In this document: positions 29,737 through 41,894 of the stretch, in pieces
Layout of the letters: each line of letters starts with the position of its first letter
How positions within the stretch are numbered: position 1 is the first letter of the stretch
NCBI RefSeq assembly: GCF_954871325.1
Contig: NC_088778.1
Span: 19,019,120-19,083,119, forward strand
Length of the DNA: 64,000 nt
DNA from: Gordionus sp. m RMFG-2023
Lineage: Eukaryota > Nematomorpha > Gordioida > Chordodea > Parachordodidae
Direction of reading: 5' to 3'
Notes under the pieces: generated by a model
Seen by the model: the letters and a program-made list of their open reading frames with translations, nothing else
The model's database searches: none
What the model was told of the DNA's origin: nothing
Made by a program: the position numbers and the translations under genes

Positions 29737-32562
29737 CAGGGATTCGAACCGAACCCGAACCCGGAGAAGTGAACCCGGGTTTTTAGAAAAAAACTCTGAA
29801 CCCGAACCGAACCTGAACCCCATTTATAAAATTTTCAAAACCCCGAACCGAACCCAAGAATTTTGTTTGAACCCGGGTTCAATCGGGTTCAATGTAAATA
29901 CAAATATTATATTTTCAAATTTCCAATTAAATGAAGTCTTAATAAATTTTAAACAACTTAATTCATTTATGCCATTTTTAAATTTATACTCGATTCCTAT
30001 TGGAGTGTTAAAAAATTTTAAACAATTGAATTAATTTACGCCATTTATTTTTAAATTTTTATCTTATTATTCTTAAAGATTATTAATTAGAAGAAAATGG
30101 TTAACAAATCAAAGTAAAAATTATTATATTGTTAATTTAAAAAATTCTAAACATCTAACCTAAAAATTGTTAAATGTAGGGCAGTTTTTATGAACTTATT
30201 AAAATGATTTTAAAATTTATATATGCTAATCATTTATTTTTGGTTCAGTTTAATTTTTACAAGATATTAATGAAGTGCATATTATAAATGAAATTAAATT
30301 TATAAATATCTCTTTTTTAATTCTGAAATCATTGCTATTTAAAAAAATTGTTCTCTTTTTATAGATTTAAGATTATAGGCATTTTACCCTTAATACAATA
30401 GAAAAAAAATCAATATGTTCATATTGCAAAGTAAAAATGTCTGGTAATCACTTGTCAAATTTAGAAAGACACCTGGAAAGAAATCACAACAATGAATATT
30501 TTCATTATTTAAATAAAAAAACCAAATATCAGGAATTGTTATTGACAAAAAAACCTAAAATTAATATAGAAACCTTTTTCCCAAAAAAGCATATAAGTAT
30601 AAATATATCATCTAATGATTTGATGAGTTTTATACTAGAACTTGTTACTGTAAATGGCCGGCCTTTATCAATTATTGAAAATTCGGGATTTCAAAGAATT
30701 ATAAATCCACTCCTATCTGGGCTCAATTTAGTTATAAACAAAGAAAATTTATCCAGAACTATTAATAAAACAGCCCAATCAATTAGAGACAAAATATCGA
30801 GAGAGGTAGAAGGAAAATTATTAAGTTTAAAAGTTGATGCAGTTCAACGACTAGATAGGTCAATTCTTGGTGTAAATATTCAATTTATATCAAAGTCCAT
30901 TATAAATTTGAGGACTCTTGGAATTGTAGAGCTGAAAGAGAGATGTACAGGAGAATATATTAAAAACTTTACTAAAATTTAAAATTAATACAAAAATATA
31001 CACAATTACTTCTGATAATGGTTGTAATTTTTTAAGAGCTATAAAGCTCCTGCAACCTGAAACTGATTATGATATAAGGAATGAATCAGCAGATGAGGAA
31101 AATATGGATGTAAATGTATATAAATATGATATTGATGATATACAAAATACTTTTTTATCAACTATTATATCCTATCCGATTTATAGTGTACGGTGTGCAG
31201 CTCACACACTTCAGCTGGCACTTCAAGATGCTATAAAATTATCACCTATTGTGGAAACCATTGCAAAGGCTAGGAGCCTAAATTTAAAATTAAGACATCC
31301 CACTTACCAAAAGTTATTAAAAAATATGAAACTCCCTAAGCCTGTGTTAGATTGCCACAGATGGCATTCAACCCATGATATGTTAGAAAGGCTGATTTTA
31401 CTAAAACCCAATATCGAAGATTTTTTTACAGAGCAATCTGGTTATTTATTGACTGAAGATTGGAAAGAGATAATAACGATTGTTGAAATTTTAAAACCGC
31501 TAAAAATCGCAACCAAACAATTCCAATCTGAACAGTTAACACTGACAGATTTTTATGCAGCATGGTTAAGATGCTGCATCGAACTGGAAAAAAATCCAAA
31601 CCATTTTGCTCAATTACTATATTCTTGTCTTAAGAACAGAGAAGAAAGGTTTATAAAGAACGAAATTCTCTTAGCTGCCATATACCTGGACCCAAGATAC
31701 AAGGTTAAAATTAAAAGCTTAGTAAATTAATTATTTTAGATTTATATTAAAATTGTTATTTTATGAAATATTTAAATATAAACAATATAAATCCTTAAAT
31801 ATTACAGGTATTACTTAGTGATGATGATAAGATTTGTGCGAAAAAACATCTTGTCAATTTATGGAGACGAATTAAAAGCTTAACAACGCCGATTTTATCT
31901 GATGATATTAGTTCCGATGAAGTTATTGAACAAGAAGATGATTTAGAGAAATTGATACAACTTAAAGAAAGGCAGGAGAAAATACTTAAAAGAGGGCCAA
32001 CGATTGCTGAGAAAAGTATTGGAACAATAATTACTGGATTTAGCGATTATAAAAGATTAGATAAGAAGGAAAATATTTTGCATTTTTGGGAGTCTGCTAA
32101 GCTGGAACACCCTGAATTATATATTTTATCTAAAATCTTATTTGCTGTTCCTGCAACCCAAGTTAATTTTTCATATTTTCACATATAAATACATTTAACA
32201 TAGGTTAGCGTTGAAAGATCTTTTTCACATTTGAAATTCATTCTTTCACCACATAGATCGAGGATGAGTGAACAACTCTTGGAAGATATTATGCTAATAC
32301 GTCTAAATAAAATTTTTAATTGATACATGACTATATGCTTTGTATTTTTAACTATATTTGCCTATAAATAAAATAAAAAATTAATTTTTTATATCAAATT
32401 TATGTCTAGTTTTTTATTATGATTTAAATATAGAATTTTTTTTATCAACTCAAAAATTCTTGAACCCGAACCGAACCCGAACCAAACCTGGGTTCAAAAA
32501 TATTTCCCTGAACCGAACCCGAACCGAACCCGGGCAAAAATTTTGTCGGGTTCGCATCCCTG
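29737..32562 (+). mobile_element. Nearly complete hAT element (TIR CAGGGATTCGAACC)
   Basis: The ends CAGGGATTCGAACCGAAC and GGTTCGCATCCCTG, with GAACCCGAACC-type subterminal repeats on both sides, are flanked by an exact 8-bp TSD TTTTTTCA (29729-29736, 32563-32570). At 2,826 bp with one nearly intact transposase gene it is the best-preserved transposon in the window. Confidence 0.95.
30391..32322 (+). CDS. hAT transposase, spliced, one frameshift
   Basis: This is the cut-and-paste transposase of the surrounding element. It starts with a BED zinc finger (HFTLNTIEKKSICSYCKVKM..LERHLERNH, 30391-30490); the true first exon or start may lie upstream of an AG at about 30378. Next come SLKVDAVQRLDRSILGVNI (first catalytic region), TGEYIKN, TITSDNGCNF (second Asp), VRCAAHTLQLALQDAIK, CHRWHSTHDML and LDPRYK. 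Near 30970 one base breaks the frame. Two introns fit: about 31728-31808 (acceptor TTACAG) and about 32161-32201 (CAA|GTTAAT..CATAG). After them the frame reads QVSVERSFSHLKF and LLEDIMLIRLNKIFN and stops. It has no other stops, so inactivation is recent, or the shift is an assembly error. Confidence 0.85.
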
Positions 32563-33139
32563 TTTTTTCAATATTTTATAAAATCTTATTTATACATTCG
32601 CATAAAATAAATATATTTTAATAAATCAAGATGTTAATAAGTAAAAATATGTAACTATTTTATTTTGAAAAATAGTTATCGACTTTGTATTTATATAAAG
32701 TAATTATAAAAAATAACAGGCGGATAACTAAGTCAATTCAAAATCCCGGGCGAAACCCGGCACTTTAAATTTTTTTTAGCAATTTTTATATTTCTACTGC
32801 AATTTTAAAATTTTGACCTGGCAATCCTGGACTGGACTACACATTAATATTGTAATTTAAATATTTGGCCAGCTACTAGTTGTATTTGGTGATAAAACCT
32901 ACCTGAATAACTAACAATGAAATTTATACCTTGTGTTTTTTTTATCGAGATTAAAGGAAATTACATTATCATTGTACAAAATAACTTTGTTTAATATTAT
33001 CTGTACCAAATTAATTTTCAATTCCTTATCGTCGAAATTTTAAATTATTTTGGAAACTAGGTTATGTAGATTTCTTAATATTAATCTATAAAAGAGTAAT
33101 ATTTGCATGTGTATTTATTATATAAAATTGAATATAGCG

Positions 33140-33351
33140 AAGTAATATTGGAAAATAGCTCGTTTTGAGCCTATTTTTAAAAACGATCAAGTCAATAATT
33201 CAGGTAGAAAAATAATTATTAAGCCTCAGATTCCGATAATAGATGTCTAAATATTAGTACCATATATAAGAAAAATGGCTCGCGTAATATTCTTCTTAAT
33301 TAAATAGTGAGTTTAAAAAAATCGGCTCAAATATAACCGTTTACCACTTTA
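33140..33351. mobile_element. Decayed copy of the GGCTC MITE family
   Basis: The left part AAAATAGCTCGTTTTGAGCC and the right part ATCGGCTCAAATATAACCGT, with an internal segment CGATAATAGATGTCTAAATA, match the 8789-9011 MITE. Its termini are mutated. Confidence 0.65.
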
Positions 33352-33618
33352 TTTAATGAAATTTAGGTGAAGGGATACTAATTATAAAATGACCATAATT
33401 AAAGCACAAAATTAAATTGTTAAATATATAGGATGTAAGACTTTACCCAAACTCTTGAAGTACTGAAAAAAAATGAAAATTAGTTTTATTTTACGCACAT
33501 ATACTTGTTTTAAGTACTGAAATTTTTAAAATGACTGTGGTCTTCATAGTCCCACCTTACCTTTGATGAAAGATAAATTTGTTTTTTTAATCATGTTTTT
33601 GAGAATTTTATATAAATA

Positions 33619-33845
33619 TAATGTTGTTAAACGGCTCGATTTTCAAAAAAGGCTAAATTTAATAAAGAAAAATATTAAATATATTTGAAAGAAAATAATT
33701 TCACTTTGGTTCGGGGATTTAAGTATTTTTAATTATTATTATCACCTATATTTCGACATTTCGCTGATAGATGTCCAAACTTTTGTGCCACCTATGACTA
33801 CAATCTTAAGGCTTACATAATAATTATTAAGACTTAACATGCCGA
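33619..33845. mobile_element. Truncated copy of the GGCTC MITE family
   Basis: It starts TAATGTTGTTAAACGGCTCG and contains GCTGATAGATGTCCAAACTT and TTGTGCCACCTATGA, as in 8789-9011. The right terminus is missing and extra AT-rich sequence is inserted. Confidence 0.6.
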
Positions 33846-34389
33846 GATAATCTATTTGCTAAGAGTGGTTTTAATTGTAGAATACAAAAATAATGCCTCT
33901 TAAAATTTTGGAAAATCCGAAGTTAATTCTATTAAAAAACTAATATATTTATAAATTTTGAAGTATTATAAATAACTTTTAGAAAAAAAAATCATTAGTA
34001 CTATTTTAAAAAATAAATAAATAAAAATAATTTTGTGTAAATCTAATACAAAAAATTAAGGATTTTTGTTTTGTGCAATTTTTATATATGATGCTTGTAT
34101 AAAAGATGGTAGGTAAGTACGAATAATATTTTTATTTAAATATATAAAAATGTAATTATTTTTTTGAAAGGAAGAAAAAGTTAAATAAAACGAAAAATAA
34201 ATAATTTTTTTTCTTCTTTCAACAAGGTAGGGAAGGGGAGGTAAAAAAAGAAATAATATATAAATATATTTTAACGTCTGACTTAGTATTGTTAAAAGTC
34301 AATTTCTCCCGACTTCGACTCAAAACTCGACTCATTTTTACAACTTGAGTCGTGAACTCAACATGTTAACTTGAATTTTAAGAAACTCG

Positions 34390-35930
34390 ATTAAATTATA
34401 AATTCAATGAAGATGTTGGAAATATGGCAATTATTATAATCGGTATTTTTAAACATATTAGATTTTTTTAAAGCTAATGGGCAAAAATATGTATTTTTTA
34501 ACATGTTAAATTATAATTTCAATTAGGATGTACCATATAAAAGCGACAATAGTCACAATCATTATTTTTAAAGTTTTTTTTACAATTTTTTGACGTAAAT
34601 GGGCAAAAATATAAGTTGTTACATGTTAAAATAAAATTTCAGTGAAGATGTACCATAGATATAAGTTAAAATTGTTATAATCGTTGTTTATAGTTTTTTG
34701 AATTTTTTGTTGTAAATGGGTAAAAATATAGATTGTAATCATGCTTAATTAAAATTTCATGAAGATCTACCATTGAAAATTGACAATTGTCATAATCGTC
34801 TTTATAAAGTTTTTTGATTTTTTTTTGTAATGGGTAAAAATATAGATTGTAAACAAGCTAAATTAAAATTTCATGAAGATCTACCATTGAAAAGTGACAA
34901 TTGTCATAATCGTACTTTTTAAAGTTTTTTGAATTTTTTTGACCAAAATGCGTTAAAATAAGTATTGTTAACATATTTAAATAAAACTTCAGTGAAGATG
35001 TACCCTAGATAAGTGACAATTGTTAAAATCATTATTTTTATAGTTTTTTGTATTTTTTTAACGCAAATGAGTATAAATATTAAACATGTTAAATTATAAT
35101 TTTATGAAGATGTACCATAAAAAGTCACAATTGTCATAATAGTTATTTTATAACTTTAAAAAATTTTTTTTGACGTAAATGGGCTAAAATATGTATTGCT
35201 AACATGTTAAAATAAAATTTCAGTGAAAATGCACCTTATATAAGGGACAATTGTCATAATCGTTATTTTTAAAGTTTTTTGAATTTTTTTGACGCAAATG
35301 GGTAAAAATATAGATTGTAAATATGTTAAATTAAAATTTCATGAAGATGTACCATAGAAAAGTGATAATTGTCATAATCGTTATTTTATAACTTTTTGAA
35401 TTTTTTTGACGTAAATGGGCTAAAATAAGTATTGCAAACATGTTTAAATAAAATTTCAGAGAAGATGTACCCTAGATAAGTGACAATTGTCATAATCGTT
35501 ATTTTTAAACTTTTTTGAATTTTTTTGACGCAAATGGGTAAAAAAATAGATTGTAAACATGTTAAATTAAAATTTCATGAGGATGCACCATAGAAAGGTG
35601 ACAATTGTCATAATTGTTATTTTTAAAATTATTTGAATTTTTTAGACGCAAATGGGCAAAAACATAAATTGCTTACATGTTAAAATAAAATTTCAGTGAA
35701 GATGTACCATAGATAAGTTATAATTGTCATAATCGTTGTTAATAAGGTTTTATTTTTGTTGCAAATGAGTTAAAATATTGAGTAAACGTGTTAAATTAAA
35801 ATTTCATGAAGATATACCATTGAAAAGTGACAATTTTTTTAATCGTTATTTTTTAAGTTCTTTGATGTAAATGGGTTAAAATATAGATTGTTAGCCATTT
35901 TAACCATAATAAAATCTTAACATTAAATAT
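34390..35930 (+). repeat. 118-bp satellite array, about 13 copies
   Basis: The period is 113-120 bp, judged by recurrence of GACAATTGTCATAATCG at about 34782, 34896, 35011, 35126, 35243, 35362, 35480, 35600 and 35718. Each unit also has AAATGGG.AAAAATAT and TGAAGATGTACCA. The unit core TGACAATTGTCA is a perfect 12-bp palindrome. No coding potential. Confidence 0.93.
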
Positions 35931-36229
35931 AGGATGTTGATTGTATCATATTACTAAATAATATTCATATGGTTTTAAGTTCTTTCTATAAAAATCCTAC
36001 CCTGAATTCAGACTCAGCACTATTTTGCCACGAGTATACAAAAATATTTGCTAACTGTGAATGCAAGGTTATACATTTTTATAAGATAGAATTAAAATTT
36101 ATTAATTAAAGGAATAAGATTGTGAATCCATATCTTAAAAGTTTAGAATTTAACATAGATTACAACTATTTTTAATAATCACTTTGCATATTATTATCAA
36201 ATTTTAAGCAAAATAAAAGGAACAACGAT

Positions 36230-37270
36230 CATGAGAATGAAAATATCTTGTTTGGACTGAAATTTTATTTTAACATGTTAACAATTTATATCTTTGTCCA
36301 ATTGCGTCAAACAATTCAAAAACTTTAAAAATAACGATTATGACTATTGTCACTTATCTAGGGTACATCTTCACTGAAATATTATTTTAACATGTTAGCA
36401 ATTTATATTTTAGTCCATTTATTTCAAAAAAATTTAAAAACTTTTAAAAATAACGATTATGACAATTATCACTTTTATATGGTACATCTTCATGAAATTT
36501 TAATTTGACATTTATACAATCTATATTTTTACCCTTTTGTATCAAAAAATTTCAAAAAACTTTAAAAACAACGATTATGACAATTGTCACTTATCTATGG
36601 TACATCTTCATTGATATTTTATTTTAACATGTTAGCAATTTCTATTTTGCCCATTTGCTTAAAAAACTTTAAAAATAACGATTATGACAATTGTCACTTA
36701 TCTAGGGTACATCTTCACTGAAGTTTTATTTAAAAATGTTAGCAATATTTTTTGCCCATTTGCGTCAAAAAAATTCAAAAAACTTTAAAAATGATTTTGA
36801 ATTGTCACTTTTCTTGGGTACATCTTCACACTGAAGTTTTATTTAAACATGTTATCAATACTTATTTTGGCCCATATACGTCAAAAAAAGTTTAAAAATA
36901 ACGATTATTACAATTGTCACTTTACTGTGGTACATCTTCATGATTTTAATTTTACAAGTTTACAATCTATATTTTTACCCATTTGCATCAAAAAAATTCA
37001 AAAAACTTTAAAAATAAGGATTATGACAATTGTCATTTAGGGTATATCTTCACTGAAGTTTTATTAATAAACAATACTAATTTTAACCGATTTACGTCAA
37101 AAAAATTTAAAAAACTTTAAAAATAACAATTATGATAATTGTCACTTTTATATTGTGCATCTTAATTAAAATTTTATTTAACATGTTAATTTTACCGTAA
37201 AAAAATCTAATATGTTTAAAAATACCGATTATGATAATTGTCATTTTTCCAAGGAACATCTTCAATAACG
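36230..37270 (-). repeat. 118-bp satellite array, about 9 copies, reversed
   Basis: This is the same unit as 34390-35930 in reverse complement (recurring CGATTATGACAATTGTCAC and GGTACATCTTCA). The turn-around lies between about 35930 and 36230 in non-satellite AT-rich sequence. Confidence 0.93.
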
Positions 37271-38641
37271 AATATAAAAATTGTCAGATTAAATTATTAT
37301 CCTTAAAAATATCATATACATAAATAAGTTAAATAAAAATATTTTTATAAAATATTATTTAGAAAACCCACCTCTTTTAATATACTTAAAAAATAGATAA
37401 TTTTACAAAAATGATAAAAAAAACTATAAAAGATTTCACCTAAAAGATTGTTTATTTATAATAAAATTCACAAAAGAATTCGTCAAAAAAGATTTAAAAT
37501 TTTTATCAAAATATGTTTAAAAATCTTTTTGAACTTCAAAAAATATTTTTTACTTAAAATCTTGGGCGTGAAAATCGCTAATAAATTGTAACAAAAATAA
37601 TATTAGAATAGTAGCATATCATTTTTTTTATTAAAAAAATATCAAATAAAAGAAATCCATTTTTCATTTCATAATATAATAATATAAATTTTAAAAAAAT
37701 ATATATCATATACTACGGTATGACTAAATACTGCATTGCTAAACTGCATTGCTAAAATGTATTGCTAAAAAGCAATTGATCACAATCAATCAAAATTTGA
37801 TTATATAAATAATTTTTAAAAAAATTTTTTCAAAAACATTTTTTTTATTTTACATATATCAATTTTTAATTAAGTAAAAAATTGATATTAAATATCAAAT
37901 AATTTAAAATTCTATTTTTACATATTTTTGGAAAGAAAAATATTTACTAGCTTATTACAACTTAAATTTTATTTTTCAATTACAAAATTTAACAAATATA
38001 TAGCCATAAGAGTGCGTTAAATGCATAAATACGAAAATATATTCTTAGGAAACCAGAATAAATATTGTTTTTAAAATGTCTGATTTCCTGCCATAATTAA
38101 TTTGGTAAACTGAGGCCGTGCTAGGCCCTTCTAATTGTCTTAATTTAAACTATATATCTACAATTTTAAAGTAAAGACGATTGATATAAACAATTATCAA
38201 TATAATACAATTGGTTACAATTTGGTAAACTAAAATATGGCGGAGTTTACATTGTATATAAATCATGGCTTATTACAAAATGGTCGGAAATTTTTTAGGG
38301 TTCCCTGGTGAGTTAAAAAGGATTTAAGTTTTATAAAAATTAATTTTATAACCTTGTGTTGGCATTTATATGCATAGGACTTTATTTTTGCTCACCCGAG
38401 AAGGGTATCCTTAATAAGTTTCCGACCCTAAGACAAGGGAAGTCTATCGAATTTACAATGCATAGCAAATAGATCTATCGATATATAGGGGCTTATCGGC
38501 GCTTATAAAATTAAGTATTTGGGTTTGGTGGACTATTACCCCCTATATTGTGTTTTATTTACAAAAATATGTGTACTATATCAATTTATGATTGCTATAT
38601 AATGTATTAGTGCCAAAGGCTATCAAGCATTAATGAGTATG

Positions 38642-38758
38642 TTATTGCGGGGGAGGTAAGACACGTTCCTCCGAGTCAGGGGAGAATTCCTCATTGTCTA
38701 AGAGTTCGTCCGATCCGACTGTTTTATTGTCATCGGTTAGATTTAACATTTCGTCGAA
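38642..38758 (-). CDS. Possible terminal exon with acidic tail, unknown protein
   Basis: The minus strand has acceptor TTTGTTTAG at 38759-38767, then 38 open codons beginning FDEMLNLTDDNKTV and continuing with an acidic serine run to the C-terminus VLPPPQ, then TAA at 38644-38642. An AATAAA (minus strand, 38559-38554) lies about 85 nt after the stop. Composition is much more coding-like (GC-richer, 10 Asp/Glu) than the surroundings. No family recognised. It may be the last exon of a gene carried by the surrounding element or captured from the host. Confidence 0.45.
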   Translation of the reverse strand, partial: FDEMLNLTDDNKTVGSDELLDNEEFSPDSEERVLPPPQ

Positions 38759-38779
38759 CTAAACAAAAATGAACTTTTC

Positions 38780-39790
38780 AATTAATATTATTATCAAATT
38801 TGATCGAATATTTAGTTAGTGGTGGGTTTTTAGAACGGCTTTCGGTCAATCATGATATTTTTAAATATTTTTTAGGATAATGCTTAATACCTTAAACCAA
38901 AAATAAAGAATTTTCCTTGGATAACGCCAGCAATGCAGTATTTAGTCATTGGTCCGGTTTCAAATCGGTTATCTGTCAAATCACGATATTTTTAAAATAT
39001 TTTTTGGGATAATGATTTACACGTATTTATAAATAAATAAACCCAAATGATCATTTTCCAGATAATATTAATACCAAATTAGGTCGATCGAATATTTTGT
39101 AAGTGGTCGGGTCTGAGCTCGTCATTCGGACAAATCATAATATATTTAAAAAATATTTCAGGATAATGATTAACACTTTATTGTTCATGTATAAACCAAA
39201 AATGAAGAATTTTCCATGAATAAAGCCAGCAATGCAGTATTTCGGTTTCAAATCGGTTATCGGTCAAATCACGATATTTTAAAAATATATTTTGGGATAA
39301 TGTTATACACGTATTTATAAATCAAAAATGAACATTTTCCAAATAATATAACTACCAAGTTTGGTCGATCGAATATTTAGTAAGTGTCGGTTTTGAGCTC
39401 GCCATTCGGTCAAATCATAATATTTTTAAATAATTATTTAGGATAATGCTTAACACGTTGTTGTTTACGTATAAACCAAAAATGAAGAATTTTCCATGGA
39501 TAACGCCAGCAATGCAGTATTTAGTCATTGGCCCGGTTTCAAATCGGTTATCTGTCAAATCACGATATTTTTAAAATATTTTCTCGGATAATGATTTACA
39601 CGTATTTATAGATAAATAAACCAAAAATGATCATTTTCCAAATTATATTAATACGAAATTTGGTCGATCGAATATTTAATAAGTGGTCGGTTTTGAGCTC
39701 GGCATTCGGTCAAATCATAATATTTGCAAAATAATTTTTAGGATAATGTTTAACACCTAAATATACACGTATAAACTTAAAATGAAGAGA
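38780..39790. repeat. ~285-bp tandem array, four units
   Basis: Recurring landmarks GGTCGATCGAATATTT at about 38800 (decayed), 39082, 39363 and 39662 give a period of 280-300 bp. Each unit has two related halves (TTTGAGCTCG..ATTCGGTCAAATCATAATAT and TTTCAAATCGGTTATC.GTCAAATCACGATAT). Units also contain GCAATGCAGTATTTAGTCAT, which is nearly the terminal sequence of the enclosing element. Confidence 0.85.
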
Positions 39791-40370
39791 TTTTGATCAA
39801 TAAAGTTAGAAATATGTTCCATACAAATTTTCATCTATTTTTCGATTCTAAACCTACTCATTAATTAAATGTCAAAGAAACCTATATTTTTTAATTTTTT
39901 TTAGGTTTTTCACATGTATTTACACCCAAATACAAAAAAAGCGCTATCCAATAATTATTCTGGTTTCCTAAGCATATATTTTCATATATATGCATTTAAC
40001 GCCCTCATTTGTTAAATTTTGTAATCGAAAAATAAAATTTAAGTTGTAATAAGTTAGTAATTATATTTTTTTTCCAATAATATTAAGTAAAAATAGAATT
40101 GTAAATTATTTGATATTTAATATCAATTTTTTACTTAATTAAAAATTGATTTATGTACATTAAAAAAAATGTTTATGAAAATTATTTTAAAAAAAAAATT
40201 ATATAATTAAAATTTGATTGATTATGATTAATTGCTTTTAAGCAATGCATTTTAGCAATGCAGTTTAGCAATGCAGTATTTAATCATACCCCATATAATA
40301 TTTGTTGATAAATAAAATATTAACATTAAATATAAATAAAATAAAATAAATTATTTTAATAAAAATAATA

Positions 40371-40632
40371 GCCCTCGTTATATTTCGCAAAATAGTTTTC
40401 GTTATATTGTCTTCGCGATTTATGTTTCGCGATATTGACTTCGATATAAAATTTTTGCGATAAACATTTCGCTTTAATGTATTCGCTTTAAAGGTTTCGC
40501 GATAACAGTTTCGCTATATTGTTTTCGCGGAAAAATATTCGCTAATGTGGATTCGCGATAAAAGTTTCGCTATAAAATTCATTCGCGATAAACGACATTC
40601 GTGATAAAAGTTTCGCTGAATTGACATGGAAC
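40371..40632. repeat. TTCGCGATAAA short-period repeat
   Basis: About twelve copies of a degenerate unit with TTCGCGATA or TTCGCTATA occur every 18-22 bp. It ends GAATTGACATGG, shared with the repeat at 4600. Confidence 0.8.
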
Positions 40633-40639
40633 CAAATCT

Positions 40640-41230
40640 TTGTGCTAATTATTTTTAATGCTAAAGTTTTTATCTTTATCGGACTTTTTATCGTAATTCA
40701 CATAACTTATATTATCAATATCTGATTTATTATTAATGCTATCTAATTTACTTCCTATCTCCACCATTTCATTTAAGGTTAAATTAATATTTTTACTTAA
40801 TTTATATTTTATTTTATCGTTTAAGGTAGACGTTCTTAACTTTTCTTTTATCCTACTATCATCTTAAAAATGACATTTTTTATTTAATTTAGATACTCTA
40901 ACGTACCATTCTAAAAATTTTCATTAGAATTTTGGCATGCTAAGTTAAATTTGTTAATTGAAATATTTTTATCCTGTATTGGTAAAAGGTATCCTAATTT
41001 CTTAATCACTATATTAAGATCTAAAATCTCAGTATTTGAACAATTAGATTTAATATTGTCAAACACAACATCAGATAAATTAGAAAGTATTTATTTTAAC
41101 GGAGTCCGGTGATGTGCTGGTCGAAAAGTAGTCAAGTACCCTTTCTATGTAAACCTCAGTCAGTGGTCCAATAACCTTCGGAAACTTATAAGGTGTGTAA
41201 TTAGGTAATTTTATATCTATTTATTATTAT
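40640..41230 (-). pseudogene. Ty3/gypsy-like Gag capsid remnant
   Basis: Minus-strand frames in order give KFPKVIGPLTEVYIERVLDYF (about 41190-41130), then after a +1 shift LSNLSDVVFDNIKSN (41070), INKFNLACQNSNENF (40950), then after a stop WYVRVSKLNKKCHF, RIKEKLRTSTLNDKIKYKLS and LTLNEMVEIGSKLDSINN (to about 40720). This follows the usual capsid pattern (Y.ER...YF, F......E....WY.R...L...C.F, R.....+.). Stops and shifts make it non-functional. No protease or RT is attached. Confidence 0.68.
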
Positions 41231-41301
41231 CTTTTATAAATATTACATTAACATAATATATCTTAAACAAAAATGTTAATGTATTTTTTCGTAATATAAA
41301 A

Positions 41302-41539
41302 ATGATGATGTTCAAATCTTCACAAATGTGCATCTTATTTGCACGAATTCTGAATCATGGTATTCAAAAAACTTGCCATTTAAGGCCTTATAGTAACGTA
41401 ACATCTCCTTCAAGTTATAAAACTCGAAGAAGATGTCTCCATGAACGGGTCCTCTCGTATATTGTACATCACAATTATCGGTAAGCTCCCACACCGAGAC
41501 CGCGGATGGAATATTAGTTATTTTAAATGAATAAATCAA
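41302..41539 (-). other. Unassigned coding-like exon
   Basis: The minus strand is open for 75 codons with clearly coding-like composition (ITNIPSAVSVWELTDNCDV, then HGDIFFEFYNLKEML and YKALNGKFFEYHDSE). The block GDIFFEF...ALNGKFF is loosely like the RNP1 and second helix of an RNA-recognition motif, but I cannot confirm this. A GT (TTT|GTGAAG, about 41322) could be a donor and AG before ATATAAAATTACC (about 41225) an acceptor joining it to the Gag remnant. No start context is convincing. Confidence 0.4.
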
Positions 41540-41894
41540 AATTTTATATAAATGTTGTTAAAAGTTTTTACCTTTATATAGGAATTATGTCGCACCATTG
41601 GTATATTATATCCTAAAATAATAGAAATGTGTAATAATATCATAAATATACTCGTATTAATTATTCAACTCAAAACTGTTTTAGAGAGAAGGAAATAATA
41701 GCTTTCCTAAAAACACATTGAAAAAGAGAAGGGAAAATAGATATATAATAAGATTACATCCATCATGTGATGTATAATAAGTTGTTTAATTATGAACATA
41801 AAGAATTGAATGCAAATTGTAATTTATATTTATTATCAAAAGCATTGATTAGTAAAGTTTATTAAAATATTAACTAATATATTCTGTAACTATC

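Larger units (their letters stand above)
29282..32829. mobile_element. hAT-1 copy, left-truncated and split by another hAT
   Basis: The right end at 32829 is CAGGATTGCCAGG on the minus strand, the same terminus as 7435. The body continues at 32571-32829 and 29282-29736, split by the insertion 29737-32562. It includes the transposase C-terminus region around 29290-29620 in decayed form. The other terminus is missing. Confidence 0.75.
37717..40290. mobile_element. Element with ~340-bp TIRs built of GCATTGCTAAA repeats
   Basis: 37717-38065 is the reverse complement of 39948-40290. The outermost part is GGTATGACTAAATACTGCAT, followed by three GCATTGCTAAA(A) repeats, then AT-rich sequence ending at CTTAGGAAACCAGAATAA. 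The interior carries an exon-like segment (38642-38758) and a four-unit tandem array. No transposase was recognised and no TSD could be defined. Confidence 0.75.

Noticed and set aside
29737-29756. tRNA-like T-arm sequence (GGTTCGAATCCCTG on the minus strand)
   Set aside because: It resembles a B box, but it is the terminal inverted repeat of a hAT with an exact TSD; no A box, anticodon arm or acceptor stem is present.
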